From Candidatus Melainabacteria bacterium (GTDB lineage: Bacteria; Cyanobacteriota; Vampirovibrionia; Gastranaerophilales; Gastranaerophilaceae), in assembly GCA_003258725.1 (NCBI GenBank), contig QHMG01000012.1, positions 4,015 through 68,014 of the forward strand: a stretch of 64,000 bases of DNA, in the 5' to 3' direction. The first letter of the stretch is position 1; each line of letters starts with the position of its first letter. Position numbers and translations under genes: made by a program. Under the pieces are notes generated by a model. It was not told where the DNA came from. It made no database searches and saw only the letters and a list, made by a program, of their open reading frames with translations. Shown piece after piece: positions 8,515-17,182 of the stretch.

Positions 8515-9909
8515 TTAAAATTTTTCTGTTTTAGAATTTGATATATAGTTCAAAATTGCTTTTGTATCACCATTTGTTTTTAATAAATCTGTCAAGGTCA
8601 CGTCATAGTTATAAATTGAATTTAATCGTTCAATTTTAACCTTAGATAACATCATTTGAGCATCAGTAACTTGTAAAGACGTTCCAAAGCCTTCTCTAAA
8701 TGCCAAAGATGATGTTCTTAATGCCTCTTTTGCATTTTCTATTGATTTTGAAGAACTGTCGTATTGCTCTTTATATTTCATTAACTCTTGATATTGCTTT
8801 ACAACAAGGCTTTCAAGGTTATATTCTGCATCTGATATTTCAAAATCTACCATTTTTCTTTCACAATTTGCAGCCTTAACATCGTTTAATCTTGAAAAAC
8901 CGTCAAACAGTAACCAATTTGCAGTTCCACCTATTGCTGCTCTTGGAAACGCTTCTGACAAATGGCTTGCTGCTGCAACATCATAAGCAAAAAGGCTTAA
9001 TGTTGGTGAATAATTTGCCATTTTTGCATGATATTTAGCATTTAAAGCCTTTTTCTTTGCTCTTAGTTGTTTTAATTGCGGATTGTTTGCCTTAACATTC
9101 TCTTTCATTGCAACAACATCAATTGTGCTATCGTCATAAACAAACAACAACGAATTTGGTTGAATATAAATATCTTTCAGATTTGCTTCTTGCGCTTTTA
9201 TCAAAGTTTTCAAACCTTCTTCTACTACATTTGCATCTCTCAAAGATGCTTTGTAATCACGCATTGCATCTGCATAAGCAACTTCTGCATGTAAGCGTTC
9301 TGATTTTGAAATTATACCTTCTTTTTCTAATAATTTGGCATCTTTTAAGTGTTGTGCGATACCGTCAGCAACTTGTTTTCTAACTTCAACAACATCTCTT
9401 GCCATTCTTAAACCGTAATAGCGTTTTACAAGTTCTAAAGTAAGTTCATCTTGAACCTCTTTATATTTTTCATTTGAAACCTCTAATTTAGCTCTTGCTG
9501 CAGCGTGGTTTGATAATAATTTACCACCAGTAAAAATATTCCAAACAACAGCACCACCAGCTGTAAACACATTTTTATCTTGAATTGGTGTTGTTATACT
9601 TGCAGGAATTACAGGTATTGTAGAACCTGTTGGGGAAGTCAATGTCAAATCGTGGTTAAAATGAATATAAGTGGCATTCAAGCCAACTTTTGGAGAAAAT
9701 TGTCCTAAGGCAGAACGCTTTTCGTACTTCATTTGTTTAATTAATTCGTTATAAGCCTTTAATTTGTTATTATTTTCAAGCATTAACTCATACGCTTGCT
9801 CAAAAGTTAAATCAATATGTTGAATTCCGCCTTTTTTAACCTCTGCACTAAACGCAGGTTGCATTAAAAACATTCCAGCTATAAAAAATAAACTTAAAAT
9901 CTTTTTCAT
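8515..9909 (-). CDS. TolC-family outer membrane efflux protein
   Basis: A 464-aa protein with a Sec signal peptide (cleavage probably after AFSA, residues 19-22) and two repeated OEP halves: LTFEQAYELMLENNNKLKAYNE with later coiled coil, and a second half with long amphipathic helices such as FREGFGTSLQVTDAQMMLSK, a common TolC-family motif. It forms the outer-membrane channel for the HlyD/permease system encoded downstream. The ATG overlaps the tetR stop by one base. Confidence 0.92.
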   Translation of the reverse strand: MKKILSLFFIAGMFLMQPAFSAEVKKGGIQHIDLTFEQAYELMLENNNKLKAYNELIKQMKYEKRSALGQFSPKVGLNATYIHFNHDLTLTSPTGSTIPVIPASITTPIQDKNVFTAGGAVVWNIFTGGKLLSNHAAARAKLEVSNEKYKEVQDELTLELVKRYYGLRMARDVVEVRKQVADGIAQHLKDAKLLEKEGIISKSERLHAEVAYADAMRDYKASLRDANVVEEGLKTLIKAQEANLKDIYIQPNSLLFVYDDSTIDVVAMKENVKANNPQLKQLRAKKKALNAKYHAKMANYSPTLSLFAYDVAAASHLSEAFPRAAIGGTANWLLFDGFSRLNDVKAANCERKMVDFEISDAEYNLESLVVKQYQELMKYKEQYDSSSKSIENAKEALRTSSLAFREGFGTSLQVTDAQMMLSKVKIERLNSIYNYDVTLTDLLKTNGDTKAILNYISNSKTEKF

Positions 9910-10484
9910 TACACTCCAACCAATCGTAAAAATCTTTCCATAATTTCATCTTGCTTTTCAAACAAATTGTCATTCTCTAATGAACATTCAATATAACTAT
10001 TTATAATTCCATCAAAAATTACAGCCAAAAGATAAGCATCATTATCTTCCATTGGTTTTAAATCCTTGATAATTCCAGCACAATAGTTGTAAGCCTTTGC
10101 CATTGGATGTTCTTTTCTACGAGAAATTCCTCTTAAAAACAACTGGTTATTTTGCATATAACCCTTAATAGTAGTTTTATTCTTTTCAAAATATTTAATC
10201 TTATACTCAACAACCATTTTTAATTTTTGTACAGGATTTGTTTCAACATCGCAATATTCTTGCATTTCAGCAGAGGCATTGTCAATTATATACTTTAGCC
10301 AAGCCATGAACAAGCCCTCTTTTGATGCAAAATATCCGTAAATAGTGCCAACTCCAATACTCAAATCTTTTGAAATTCTATCAATCTGAGTTTTTTCATA
10401 ACCCAAAGTTTTGAAATACTCGCTTGCAGTATCCAATATTAATTTTTTCTTAAATTCATCTACTTTTTGGTTCATATTAATCAT
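9909..10484 (-). CDS. TetR/AcrR-family regulator of the export operon
   Basis: A 191-aa protein with an N-terminal TetR HTH (KKLILDTASEYFKTLGYEKT ... GVGTIYGYFASKEGLFMAW, residues 12-60) and a divergent all-helical ligand domain. It is the first gene of tetR-tolC-hlyD-permease-permease, so it probably autoregulates the exporter and releases DNA when its ligand binds. The start shows a -10-like TAATAT ending 6 nt before ATG on the minus strand and no ribosome-binding site. Palindromes upstream may be its operator. Confidence 0.9.
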   Translation of the reverse strand: MINMNQKVDEFKKKLILDTASEYFKTLGYEKTQIDRISKDLSIGVGTIYGYFASKEGLFMAWLKYIIDNASAEMQEYCDVETNPVQKLKMVVEYKIKYFEKNKTTIKGYMQNNQLFLRGISRRKEHPMAKAYNYCAGIIKDLKPMEDNDAYLLAVIFDGIINSYIECSLENDNLFEKQDEIMERFLRLVGV

Positions 10485-10540
10485 ATTAGAATATTATTCC
10501 AAGTCAGAATGAAATTCTAGATTAAAATTTTAATTCTTTA
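10485..10540 (-). promoter_or_regulatory. Putative tetR promoter and palindromic operator
   Basis: A -10-like TAATAT (minus strand, 10496-10491) lies 6 nt before the tetR ATG. A perfect 14-bp palindrome, ATTAAAATTTTAAT, spans 10521-10534. Its link to TetR binding is inferred from position only. Confidence 0.4.
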
Positions 10541-10616
10541 CAAATTTAAATAATTAAATATTTTAAGAATACCGCAATGCGTTCACTCTCGTGCACTTAT
10601 GTAATATGACATGACA

Positions 10617-10653
10617 AAGTGACGGCGAAGCCTTTGGCTTCGCCGTCACTTAA
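10617..10653 (-). terminator. Terminator-like hairpin downstream of the phosphorylase gene
   Basis: A 15-bp GC-rich stem (AGTGACGGCGAAGCC, loop TTT) lies about 20 nt past the phosphorylase stop. On the minus strand it is followed by a modest T-rich tail (TTTGTCAT). Confidence 0.8.
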
Positions 10654-10673
10654 AACAAATTATTTTTCAAAGA

Positions 10674-11480
10674 CTACATTGCTTTAACACATTCAAATAA
10701 CAATGATTTGAATTTACCTTTAACAGCGTTTGCAGCTTCAATAACTTCTTGGTGAGAAAGAACTTCACCTGTAATACCAGCTGCTGCGTTTGAAATACAG
10801 CTAATACCTAAAACCTTCATGCCACAATAATTTGCAGTCATCGCTTCTGGAACAGTCGACATACCAACTGCGTCTGCACCTAACAATTCAACCATTTTTG
10901 TTTCTGATGGAGTTTCGTAGTTAGGACCTGTAAGAGCCATATAAACACCTTTTTTCAAGTTAATATCTAACTTTTTAGCTGCTGTCATAGCGATTTCTTG
11001 CAAGTCTTTTTTATAAACTTCTGTCATATCAGGGAATCTTGGTCCTAATTCTTCATCGTTAGGTCCAATTAATGGATTTACGTGCATAAAGTTGATATGA
11101 TCTGTAATTAACATCAAGTCTGAAGCGTTGAATGTTCTATTAATACCACCAGCAGCGTTCGTTACTATTAAAGTTTTTACACCTAATTTTTTGAACACTT
11201 TTACAGGGTATACAACCTTTTGAATTGGGTGTCCTTCATAATAGTGGAAACGACCTTGCATCATTACAACTTTTTTACCAGCAACAGTCGCAAAAACTAA
11301 TTGTCCTTTATGACCTTTTACTGTTGATGCCTCAAAACCAGGAATATCCTTGTATGACAATGCGATATCACAAAAATCATCTGCAAAATCGCCTAAACCC
11401 GAACCCAATACAATTGCAATTTCAGGTGCAAAATTGTTTGTTTTTTCGTTGATATAATCAACTGTTTCTTTTAATTGCAT
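10674..11480 (-). CDS. punA: Purine-nucleoside phosphorylase (class I, inosine/guanosine type)
   Basis: It cleaves inosine and guanosine with phosphate to free base and ribose-1-phosphate in purine salvage. Seen: IAIVLGSGLGDFADDF (phosphate loop), MQGRFHYYEGH, VKTLIVTNAAGGINRTF, ALTGPNYETPSETKM (base-binding Glu region) and ISCISNAAAGI (the Asn that favours 6-oxopurines). The 268-aa length is normal for the trimeric class. AGGAG lies upstream of the ATG. Monocistronic or led by the omega-like gene 45 nt upstream. Confidence 0.95.
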   Translation of the reverse strand: MQLKETVDYINEKTNNFAPEIAIVLGSGLGDFADDFCDIALSYKDIPGFEASTVKGHKGQLVFATVAGKKVVMMQGRFHYYEGHPIQKVVYPVKVFKKLGVKTLIVTNAAGGINRTFNASDLMLITDHINFMHVNPLIGPNDEELGPRFPDMTEVYKKDLQEIAMTAAKKLDINLKKGVYMALTGPNYETPSETKMVELLGADAVGMSTVPEAMTANYCGMKVLGISCISNAAAGITGEVLSHQEVIEAANAVKGKFKSLLFECVKAM

Positions 11481-11525
11481 CTATTAAAATCTCCTAAATA
11501 AATAATAAACACTATCCTCGTTAGA

Positions 11526-11774
11526 TTAACCAACAAGTCTATTATCATCGGCTTCTGACGCTTTAACCATAATTGCGTGTTCTACCGGATTTTCTTTTTT
11601 ATAAGAGTTATCAAAGTTGTTGTATTCATCAAAACCAAAAGCATCTTCTCTTGCTTTTCTTGCTTGGTTTTCATCTACTAATTTTTTAGCCAATTCAGCA
11701 ATTTCATATACTAATTGGTATCTATTTTCTGTATTTTCGTTTAAATCCCATGCAACTCTAATAATTTGATCCAT
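11526..11774 (-). CDS. rpoZ: Putative RNA polymerase omega subunit (RpoZ-like)
   Basis: An 82-aa protein. The stretch NRYQLVYEIAELAKKLVDEN resembles the omega helix in which an N-R-(F/Y) motif is followed by an Ala-rich amphipathic helix, and KENPVEHAIMVKASE resembles the following helix that in omega reads 'pViiAi.EI..g'. Omega helps fold and assemble the beta-prime subunit. The fit is by pattern only and the N-terminus (MDQIIRVAWDLNEN) is unlike common omegas, so a lineage-specific small protein remains possible. GAGG precedes the ATG. Confidence 0.55.
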   Translation of the reverse strand: MDQIIRVAWDLNENTENRYQLVYEIAELAKKLVDENQARKAREDAFGFDEYNNFDNSYKKENPVEHAIMVKASEADDNRLVG

Positions 11775-11922
11775 TTTAAAACCTCATATTTCTTTCGTTT
11801 TTAATTTTATAATAGAAAAAATTTTTAATCAAGAACAAGTTTTTACTCACATAATTAAATCCACTAAAAGCATTACTATCTATATGTTTTAGCCCATATA
11901 AGTTAAGCCATTTTTATCAAAT

Positions 11923-11940
11923 ACTAGCCATTCAGCTAGT
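11923..11940 (+). promoter_or_regulatory. Inverted repeat upstream of the NarL-type regulator
   Basis: ACTAGC and GCTAGT are separated by 6 bases, and a further TACTAGAC half-site follows at about 11946. It lies about 80 nt upstream of the response regulator start and could be an operator. Confidence 0.3.
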
Positions 11941-12021
11941 GTAATACTAGACGGTTGGTTAATTACAAAATAATAGAAAGTGTAATTTAATAGAATTGTA
12001 ATAAGCAAAGGAGAGTTAAAA

Positions 12022-12699
12022 ATGTCATTACCCCAAACTAAAACTATATCCGTAGTTATCATTGAAGACTTCAAACTTACAAGAGTAGGTCTAAGATGCG
12101 CTCTAAACGCAAATCCAGACATTGAGGTTGTTGGTGAATGTGAAGACGCATTTGAAGGTTTAGAAACTATAAAAAAGACTAACCCAGATGTCGTTCTAAT
12201 GGACTTAGGTCTACCGAAAATGAACGGTATCGAGGCGACTATTAAAGTTAAAGAATTTAATCCTAAAATTAAAGTTATTGCACTAACTTCTCACGACAGG
12301 GAAGAAGAAGTGCTTGCCGCACTAAGCTCTGGTGCAACTGCATATTGTCTGAAAGACATTGACCCGACTAAACTTGCTGATGTTGTTAGAGATGTTGCAA
12401 AAGGTGTTTGCTGGCTTGACCCAGAAGTTGCACAAATGGCTTTAAACTCATTTCCAAAAGTTGAAAGCACTAGAATTTTATCTAACTCAATGTCACAAGA
12501 AGGACGAGTTCCACTAACTGAACGTGAATACGAAGTGCTAAAACACCTTGTTATGGGTAAAAGCAACACTGAAATTGCTAAAGAATTAATTGTTTCTGTT
12601 CACACAGCAAAAGCTCACGTTTGTTCTATTCTTCAAAAAATGTGTGTAAGTGACCGTGTTCAAGCTGCAGTTAAAGCGGTTAAAGAAGGATTAGTATAA
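12022..12699 (+). CDS. NarL/LuxR-family response regulator
   Basis: A 225-aa protein with a receiver domain (residues 8-125; acidic pocket in VVIIEDF, phospho-acceptor Asp61 in VVLMDLGLPKMNG, Lys in CLKDID) and a LuxR-type HTH (about 160-218: LTEREYEVLKHLVMGKSNTE, then VHTAKAHVCSILQKM). Phosphorylation by a sensor kinase should switch DNA binding. No kinase gene is nearby, so it is an orphan. AAAGGAG lies 9 nt upstream. The long 5' region with inverted repeats suggests regulated transcription. Confidence 0.93.
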   Translation: MSLPQTKTISVVIIEDFKLTRVGLRCALNANPDIEVVGECEDAFEGLETIKKTNPDVVLMDLGLPKMNGIEATIKVKEFNPKIKVIALTSHDREEEVLAALSSGATAYCLKDIDPTKLADVVRDVAKGVCWLDPEVAQMALNSFPKVESTRILSNSMSQEGRVPLTEREYEVLKHLVMGKSNTEIAKELIVSVHTAKAHVCSILQKMCVSDRVQAAVKAVKEGLV

Positions 12700-12753
12700 T
12701 TCTCGATAATCTATTGGCATATATTATTTGTTATTTCTTCTATGTACGAAAAA

Positions 12754-12787
12754 AACGGGCGATGATTTTATCATCGCCCGTTACTTT
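12754..12787. terminator. Terminator between response regulator and sigma factor genes
   Basis: A stem of AACGGGCGATGA with its complement lies between AAAAAA on the left and TTACTTTTT on the right. It can serve both convergent genes. The remaining bases up to 12928 contain repeated TTGAAT words and no gene. Confidence 0.82.
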
Positions 12788-12928
12788 TTAAAACCTTATT
12801 TTCTTTCTCTTTTTCTCGTTGTTCTCTCTCGCTTATGTTGAATGTTGAATTGTTGTTGAATATTGAATGAGTGTATTTTATTTATTAACAGATACGGTGT
12901 GTGTTTTATTATATCTACAAAAAGTCAA

Positions 12929-13828
12929 TTAGTCGATATAGCAAGCTAAAACATCTTGACCTTGAGCTTTCATTTTTTTCAAGGCTCTTAATTCAGTTTG
13001 TCTGATACATTCTTTTGTTACGCCATAAATGTTGCCAATTTCTTCTAAAGTTCTTTTTGCCATATTGCCTAAGCCATAACGCATTTTTACAACTTCTTGT
13101 TCACGTTCTTTTAATGTAGAAACAACCATTTCAATATCGTTTTTTAAGCCTTCATATTCTACTGCTGAGTGTACGCTTGCTTTGTCATCTGCTAAAATAT
13201 CAGCCAATGAAGTTTCTTTGCCGTTATCATTTTCAAAACCGCCTTCTAATGAAACTGATTTTGAATATGCAGCTAAGTATGTATCAATTTTGTCTGCTGA
13301 AATATTCATTTTTTCTGCTACATCTTGAGTTCTAACTTGGCAGTTGTATTCTCTTTCCATTTCAGATTTGATTTTAGAGAATTTTGATAATGTTTCTTGA
13401 ATGTATACAGGAATCTTCATGCAGTGACCTTGTTCAGAAATTGCTTTAAACATTGATTGTTTAATCCACCAGCTTGCATAAGTTGAAAATTTGTAGCCTA
13501 ATTTGTAATTAAATTTTTCTGCTGCAATCATTAAGCCTAAATTGCCTTCTTGAATTAAGTCAATTAAAGGTAAGCTAGACATGTGAATTGCTTTTTTTGC
13601 AATTGTAATAACTAATTTTAAGTTTGCTTGAACTAATTGTTTTTTAGCTTCTTTATCACCATCTTGAGCTCTTTTTGCAACAGCTTTTTCTTCTAATGGT
13701 GATAATGATTTGATAGAAGCTAATTCTCTAACATATAATGACAATGTTGTGTCATTATCGCTAGCTAAAACTTCTGATTTTGCAGGATTTGTAAAACTTT
13801 TTTTCATTTCAACAGGACAATTTTTCAT
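12929..13828 (-). CDS. Sigma-70 family RNA polymerase sigma factor (group 2-like)
   Basis: A 299-aa sigma factor with region 1.2 (LSLYVRELASIKSLSPLEEKAV), region 2 (QANLKLVITIAKKAI, DLIQEGNLGLMIAAEKFNYKLG, FSTYASWWIKQSM), region 3 and region 4 (LKEREQEVVKMRYGLG, RTLEEIGNIYGVTKECIRQTE). It lacks the long region 1.1 of a primary sigma, so it looks like an alternative or stationary-type factor of the kind cyanobacteria carry in several copies. I moved the start to the ATG at 13828 because GAGGAG lies 8 nt before it and only 2 nt before the ATG at 13834. Confidence 0.9.
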   Translation of the reverse strand: MKNCPVEMKKSFTNPAKSEVLASDNDTTLSLYVRELASIKSLSPLEEKAVAKRAQDGDKEAKKQLVQANLKLVITIAKKAIHMSSLPLIDLIQEGNLGLMIAAEKFNYKLGYKFSTYASWWIKQSMFKAISEQGHCMKIPVYIQETLSKFSKIKSEMEREYNCQVRTQDVAEKMNISADKIDTYLAAYSKSVSLEGGFENDNGKETSLADILADDKASVHSAVEYEGLKNDIEMVVSTLKEREQEVVKMRYGLGNMAKRTLEEIGNIYGVTKECIRQTELRALKKMKAQGQDVLACYID

Positions 13829-14338
13829 AAGCATCTCTCCTCATTCTAATATTCAACTCTCATTTTATTCTCTTGGTTTTAATTTTTATTTTATTTATAA
13901 CGACGATTTTCAAAAAATCAACATTTTTGCATGACAAAGTAAGCTATTAAAACATAATTTTTAACAGACGAACTAAACTGCACGAATCTTATTCGTACTT
14001 TCTCTTTCTTGTGGTGGTAATTAATAAAACTAAAAACAGACTTTTAAAATTTTCTTATGCAAGACCTCTAAACTTGCAAAACGAAGTATATGATTTGTAT
14101 ATCTTTAGTATATCAGATTTATATAAAAATTTCAACCCTTTTATGAAGTAATGTTAAGATAACTTTATTTTTTTCTTGATTTACTTAACATTTGTTTACA
14201 ATTTAAAATGTTTGTCTTTTTAGTGAAAACCAAACTATAATTAGAATACAAGTTCTTTTGCTATAAAAATCAAACTAAACATTAAGTTAAAAAAGTACTA
14301 AGTAAATAATATATACATGTTTAATTTATAATCAGATT
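13829..14338. other. Divergent intergenic region
   Basis: 510 bases without a gene between a minus-strand sigma gene and a plus-strand HTH gene. It is strongly AT-rich. Visible are small hairpins at 13982-13996 (ACGAAT/ATTCGT) and 14058-14078 (TGCAAG/CTTGCA), and repeated GTATAT words at 14088-14115. It must hold the promoters of both genes. I see no RNA gene. Confidence 0.6.
14327..14332 (+). promoter_or_regulatory. -10 box of a predicted leaderless HTH/zinc-ribbon gene
   Basis: TATAAT ends 6 nt before the ATG at 14339, and there is no ribosome-binding site, so transcription should begin at or beside the start codon. Confidence 0.6.
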
Positions 14339-14740
14339 ATGGATACTTTAGCACAATTTATACAAAGAAAACGTGAAGCTTTAGGCTTAACTCCACTTGG
14401 TTTGTCAAACAAGTGCAACGTGCCAACTGTTATCATAGAGGAAATTGAAGCTGGTAGAGAATTATTCCTATCCGTCACAATCCGACAAAACCTAGCAAAA
14501 GGACTTAAATGCTCACCTGAAGAAATCAAAATTCTGGAAAAAGATTTTGTTACAGAAGAAGTTCCAATGGAGGTTATGGACGTTTTAAAACAACGCATCT
14601 TAAATGGAGAAACAGAATTGTTCTGCCCTAAATGTGAATCTCCACTTGTTGTTCGCATTGAAAAAATGTATGACATTGAAGATAATCTTGAGCTTGTACC
14701 TAGAGGCTACTGCTCTAAGTGTGTTTTTCAAATCAAATAG
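14339..14740 (+). CDS. XRE-family HTH protein with C-terminal zinc ribbon
   Basis: A 133-aa protein. Residues 5-60 form a Cro/CI-type HTH (FIQRKREALGLTPLGLSNKC, IEEIEAGRELF). Residues 98-131 carry paired cysteines, CPKC near 100 and CSKC near 128, spaced like a zinc ribbon. It is probably a transcription regulator whose C-terminal metal site has a structural or protein-binding role. It starts without a Shine-Dalgarno, directly after a TATAAT box. It is divergent from the sigma factor gene. Confidence 0.82.
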   Translation: MDTLAQFIQRKREALGLTPLGLSNKCNVPTVIIEEIEAGRELFLSVTIRQNLAKGLKCSPEEIKILEKDFVTEEVPMEVMDVLKQRILNGETELFCPKCESPLVVRIEKMYDIEDNLELVPRGYCSKCVFQIK

Positions 14741-14880
14741 CCTCAAATTCAGTTATAATCATGCAAAAACATGTTACAATTAATTAACATTTAATCAAAT
14801 TTTGGCAATTTTTATATTTAGAGAGCTTTATCATAACATCAAAGGGAATAAGTATTCACATAATATAAGGAGAAAATTAA

Positions 14881-15231
14881 ATGTTTACAGGTGTTCAATC
14901 TTACGGTTCATTCTATCGCCCAAGAGAAATGGGTGAAACTCCGGCTGATATGGCAAAAGCACAACAATACCAAAAGCAAAAATCAACACCTCACGAATAT
15001 CGTGGTCGTGAAATGGGCGAAAAACCATGGGAAGTTCCATCAAGAGAACAACAACAAGCAAATTATGATAAAGCAACAGCAGGTTACGCATCAGCACCTA
15101 CTCGTGGAACATCAAGCAGACCAAGAGAAATGGGTGAAACCCCTGAAGATGTAGCAAGAAATAATCAACCTAAAGATAGCAGACAAAGAGAAATGACTGA
15201 ACAAGAAAAAAGATTGGATATGTACGCATAA
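14881..15231 (+). CDS. Short REMGETP-repeat protein, function unknown
   Basis: A 116-aa hydrophilic protein, rich in Gln, Arg, Glu and Pro and probably disordered. The motif PREMGETP(A/E)D occurs near residues 14 and 80, with variants REMGEKPWEV near 43 and REMTEQEK near 101, each preceded by an Arg-containing linker. AAGGAG lies 8 nt upstream of ATG and a strong terminator follows, so it is an independent, probably well expressed gene. No family is recognised; the repeated short motif suggests multivalent binding. Confidence 0.75.
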   Translation: MFTGVQSYGSFYRPREMGETPADMAKAQQYQKQKSTPHEYRGREMGEKPWEVPSREQQQANYDKATAGYASAPTRGTSSRPREMGETPEDVARNNQPKDSRQREMTEQEKRLDMYA

Positions 15232-15247
15232 TCATAAATATTTAATA

Positions 15248-15284
15248 AAAATGGCGACCGATAAAATCGGTCGCCATTTTTATT
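15248..15284 (+). terminator. Terminator of the REMGETP-repeat gene
   Basis: A 12-bp stem (ATGGCGACCGAT, loop AAA) is followed by TTTTTATTT. Confidence 0.88.
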
Positions 15285-15288
15285 TACA

Positions 15289-15315
15289 AGGCGTCGCAAA
15301 GAATTTGCGACGCCT
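15289..15315 (-). terminator. Hairpin downstream of the DUF378 gene
   Basis: A 12-bp stem (AGGCGTCGCAAA, loop GAA) lies 20 nt past the DUF378 stop. The T-tract on the minus strand is weak. Confidence 0.6.
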
Positions 15316-15335
15316 CATCTTAGTTTCTTATCATT

Positions 15336-15539
15336 TTAGAAACAGCTATTGTCATTTGCTGCCATTGCTACTAATGATACCAGACCACCCGCACCGACTA
15401 GCGCATAAACTATTCTTGACCAAACTGTCATATCACCCATTAAGCGGGCAACCAAATCAAAGTTAAATACACCAATCAAGCCCCAATTCAAAGCACCAAT
15501 AATAACTAATAAGAAACTTACAAGTTTTACGTATCTCAT
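15336..15539 (-). CDS. DUF378-family small membrane protein
   Basis: A 67-aa protein with two hydrophobic helices (about residues 4-25 and 42-62). ALNWGLIGVFNFDLVARLMG between them is the hallmark of the DUF378 family of unknown function. It should sit in the inner membrane. GAAAGGAA precedes the ATG. Convergent with the REMGETP-repeat gene and divergent from the next membrane protein. Confidence 0.85.
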   Translation of the reverse strand: MRYVKLVSFLLVIIGALNWGLIGVFNFDLVARLMGDMTVWSRIVYALVGAGGLVSLVAMAANDNSCF

Positions 15540-15635
15540 ATCTTTCCTTTCTTTTCATATATATTTTAAAAGTATTTCATGTGTTTTTTATTCGCAGAAT
15601 TATTTATTTTTAAGACTTTTTATACTACTTTTGTG

Positions 15636-15641
15636 TATAAT
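15636..15641 (+). promoter_or_regulatory. -10 box of a predicted leaderless membrane-protein gene
   Basis: TATAAT ends 6 nt before the ATG at 15648, with no ribosome-binding site. Confidence 0.6.
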
Positions 15642-15647
15642 TTATTT

Positions 15648-17114
15648 ATGAAATTTTTAAGAACAATCAATAAAACCAAATACTTTTTATTATTTTTAAT
15701 TTTTGGGTTAGGTCTGTTTACCTATCCGATGTTCTTAAGCGGTTTTGATAAATTAGCGGGTGATTATGGTGATTCAAGACTTATTGTATATCTTTTAGAA
15801 CACTATTTCTATTGGTTTCAAAACATAGAGCCACACACACAACTATGGAATGTCCCAATGCTCTATCCACATGCAAACACTCTTGCTTATTCTGATATAT
15901 TCTTAGGAATGGCGATTTTTTATGTTCCGTTAAGATTTTTAATTAACGACCCGTTTTTAGTTACACAAATTATATATATAATGTCTTGCGCACTTAATTT
16001 CGTTGCATTTTACTTAATTTTAAATAAAATCATAAAATTTAAAGACCTTGCAAGTGCTTGTGGTGCATTTGTTTTTGCATTTTCTTTAACACGTTCAGTA
16101 CAAGTTAATCACCTCCAATTAATACTCCAATTCTTCTCAATTTTCGCATTATTCTTTTTATTTAAAGTAAATTTAAACAACTCAAAATTTGTGAATTATA
16201 AATATTATATAATTGCAGGGGCTTTATTGAGTTTGCAATTTTGGACAGCAATTTATTTCGGATATTTCACTTGTTTAGGCCTGTTCTTAGGTTGCACTAT
16301 TTGTTTGTGTTTTAAAAACTCAAGAGAAGTATTAGTCAATTATTTCAAAAATTTTTATGGAGAAATCATTTTTGGCTTGATTGTATTTTTCATCTTAACC
16401 TTGCCACTTTTAATTCATTACCACATGGTCGGAAGTTCTTTTGACAAAGAAACATTAATAGCATTACTTGCTGAATTTCCTCATTGGATTAGTAGTTTCA
16501 GCTTTGTCGATTTTCCTATTGTACATAACTTTATACCTGCCAATTCAGATAAAATGCTTGGTTGCGGAATTTTAACAACGATTTTTGCATTCGTTGGAAT
16601 TTATAAATTAAAAAATTATCGATGGCAAATATTTTCGTTTATTGCACTAATAGTTGTTTGCTTTAGCGTAAAAGAAATTTATCTGTTCCTTACTCATATT
16701 TTAGTAGGGCTTGGCGCTCTTAGAATGAGCTCTAGAGTAGTATTTATTTTGTTACCACTTATTGCGTTAGGTTTTGGCTATCTTATTGAAACTTGGAAAT
16801 GGAACAAACTTGTTTTAATGGGTGTAATTTTGTTATTTTTGGCAGAACAAATACCAACGAATGCCAGATTTGACTTGAGCAAAACTGAGCATTACAAAAG
16901 AATTAATGGATATCAAATTTCAGGAAGATGTGAAAGTTTTTACTTTTATTATCGAAATAAAACAAATGGAGAATTTAATACAGACTATGAAATTGATGCA
17001 ATGTGGCTTGGACTTTTAAATGGAATAAGAACATATAATGGTTATAGCGGTTACATGCCAGAAACATTTGATTTGAGAGGATTAGACCCTCAATGTTTGA
17101 TAATTGCTAAATAA
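15648..17114 (+). CDS. Polytopic membrane protein, possible lipid-linked glycosyltransferase
   Basis: A 488-aa protein with about 11 hydrophobic helices. After the first helix a loop carries AGDYGDSRLIVYLLEHYFYW, resembling the acidic first-loop motif of GT-C-fold glycosyltransferases that use polyprenyl-phosphate sugars. The C-terminal 70 residues are hydrophilic. The ATG at 15648 is chosen over 15579 because a TATAAT box lies 6 nt before it and would leave the longer start untranscribed. The GT-C assignment is inference from topology. The tmRNA gene follows. Confidence 0.7.
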   Translation: MKFLRTINKTKYFLLFLIFGLGLFTYPMFLSGFDKLAGDYGDSRLIVYLLEHYFYWFQNIEPHTQLWNVPMLYPHANTLAYSDIFLGMAIFYVPLRFLINDPFLVTQIIYIMSCALNFVAFYLILNKIIKFKDLASACGAFVFAFSLTRSVQVNHLQLILQFFSIFALFFLFKVNLNNSKFVNYKYYIIAGALLSLQFWTAIYFGYFTCLGLFLGCTICLCFKNSREVLVNYFKNFYGEIIFGLIVFFILTLPLLIHYHMVGSSFDKETLIALLAEFPHWISSFSFVDFPIVHNFIPANSDKMLGCGILTTIFAFVGIYKLKNYRWQIFSFIALIVVCFSVKEIYLFLTHILVGLGALRMSSRVVFILLPLIALGFGYLIETWKWNKLVLMGVILLFLAEQIPTNARFDLSKTEHYKRINGYQISGRCESFYFYYRNKTNGEFNTDYEIDAMWLGLLNGIRTYNGYSGYMPETFDLRGLDPQCLIIAK

Positions 17115-17132
17115 AATTGCTAATTTTAGGAC

Positions 17133-17160
17133 TTGAAAAAGAGAAAAAATAGATTATAAT
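17133..17160 (+). promoter_or_regulatory. tmRNA promoter
   Basis: TTGAAA and TATAAT are separated by 16 bases; the -10 box ends 22 nt before the mature 5' end of tmRNA, leaving a short leader for RNase P to remove. Confidence 0.75.
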
Positions 17161-17182
17161 AGAAATACAACTAAATTTTCAT

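Noticed and set aside
5242..9909. Type I secretion system for the giant RTX protein
   Set aside because: TolC and HlyD-type genes are present, but the inner-membrane partners are ABC-2 permeases, not a HlyB-type ABC exporter, and the RTX gene is 35 kb away.
10674..11480. MTA phosphorylase instead of purine-nucleoside phosphorylase
   Set aside because: The Asn in SCISNAAAG and the Glu in GPNYETPSE favour inosine/guanosine phosphorylase.
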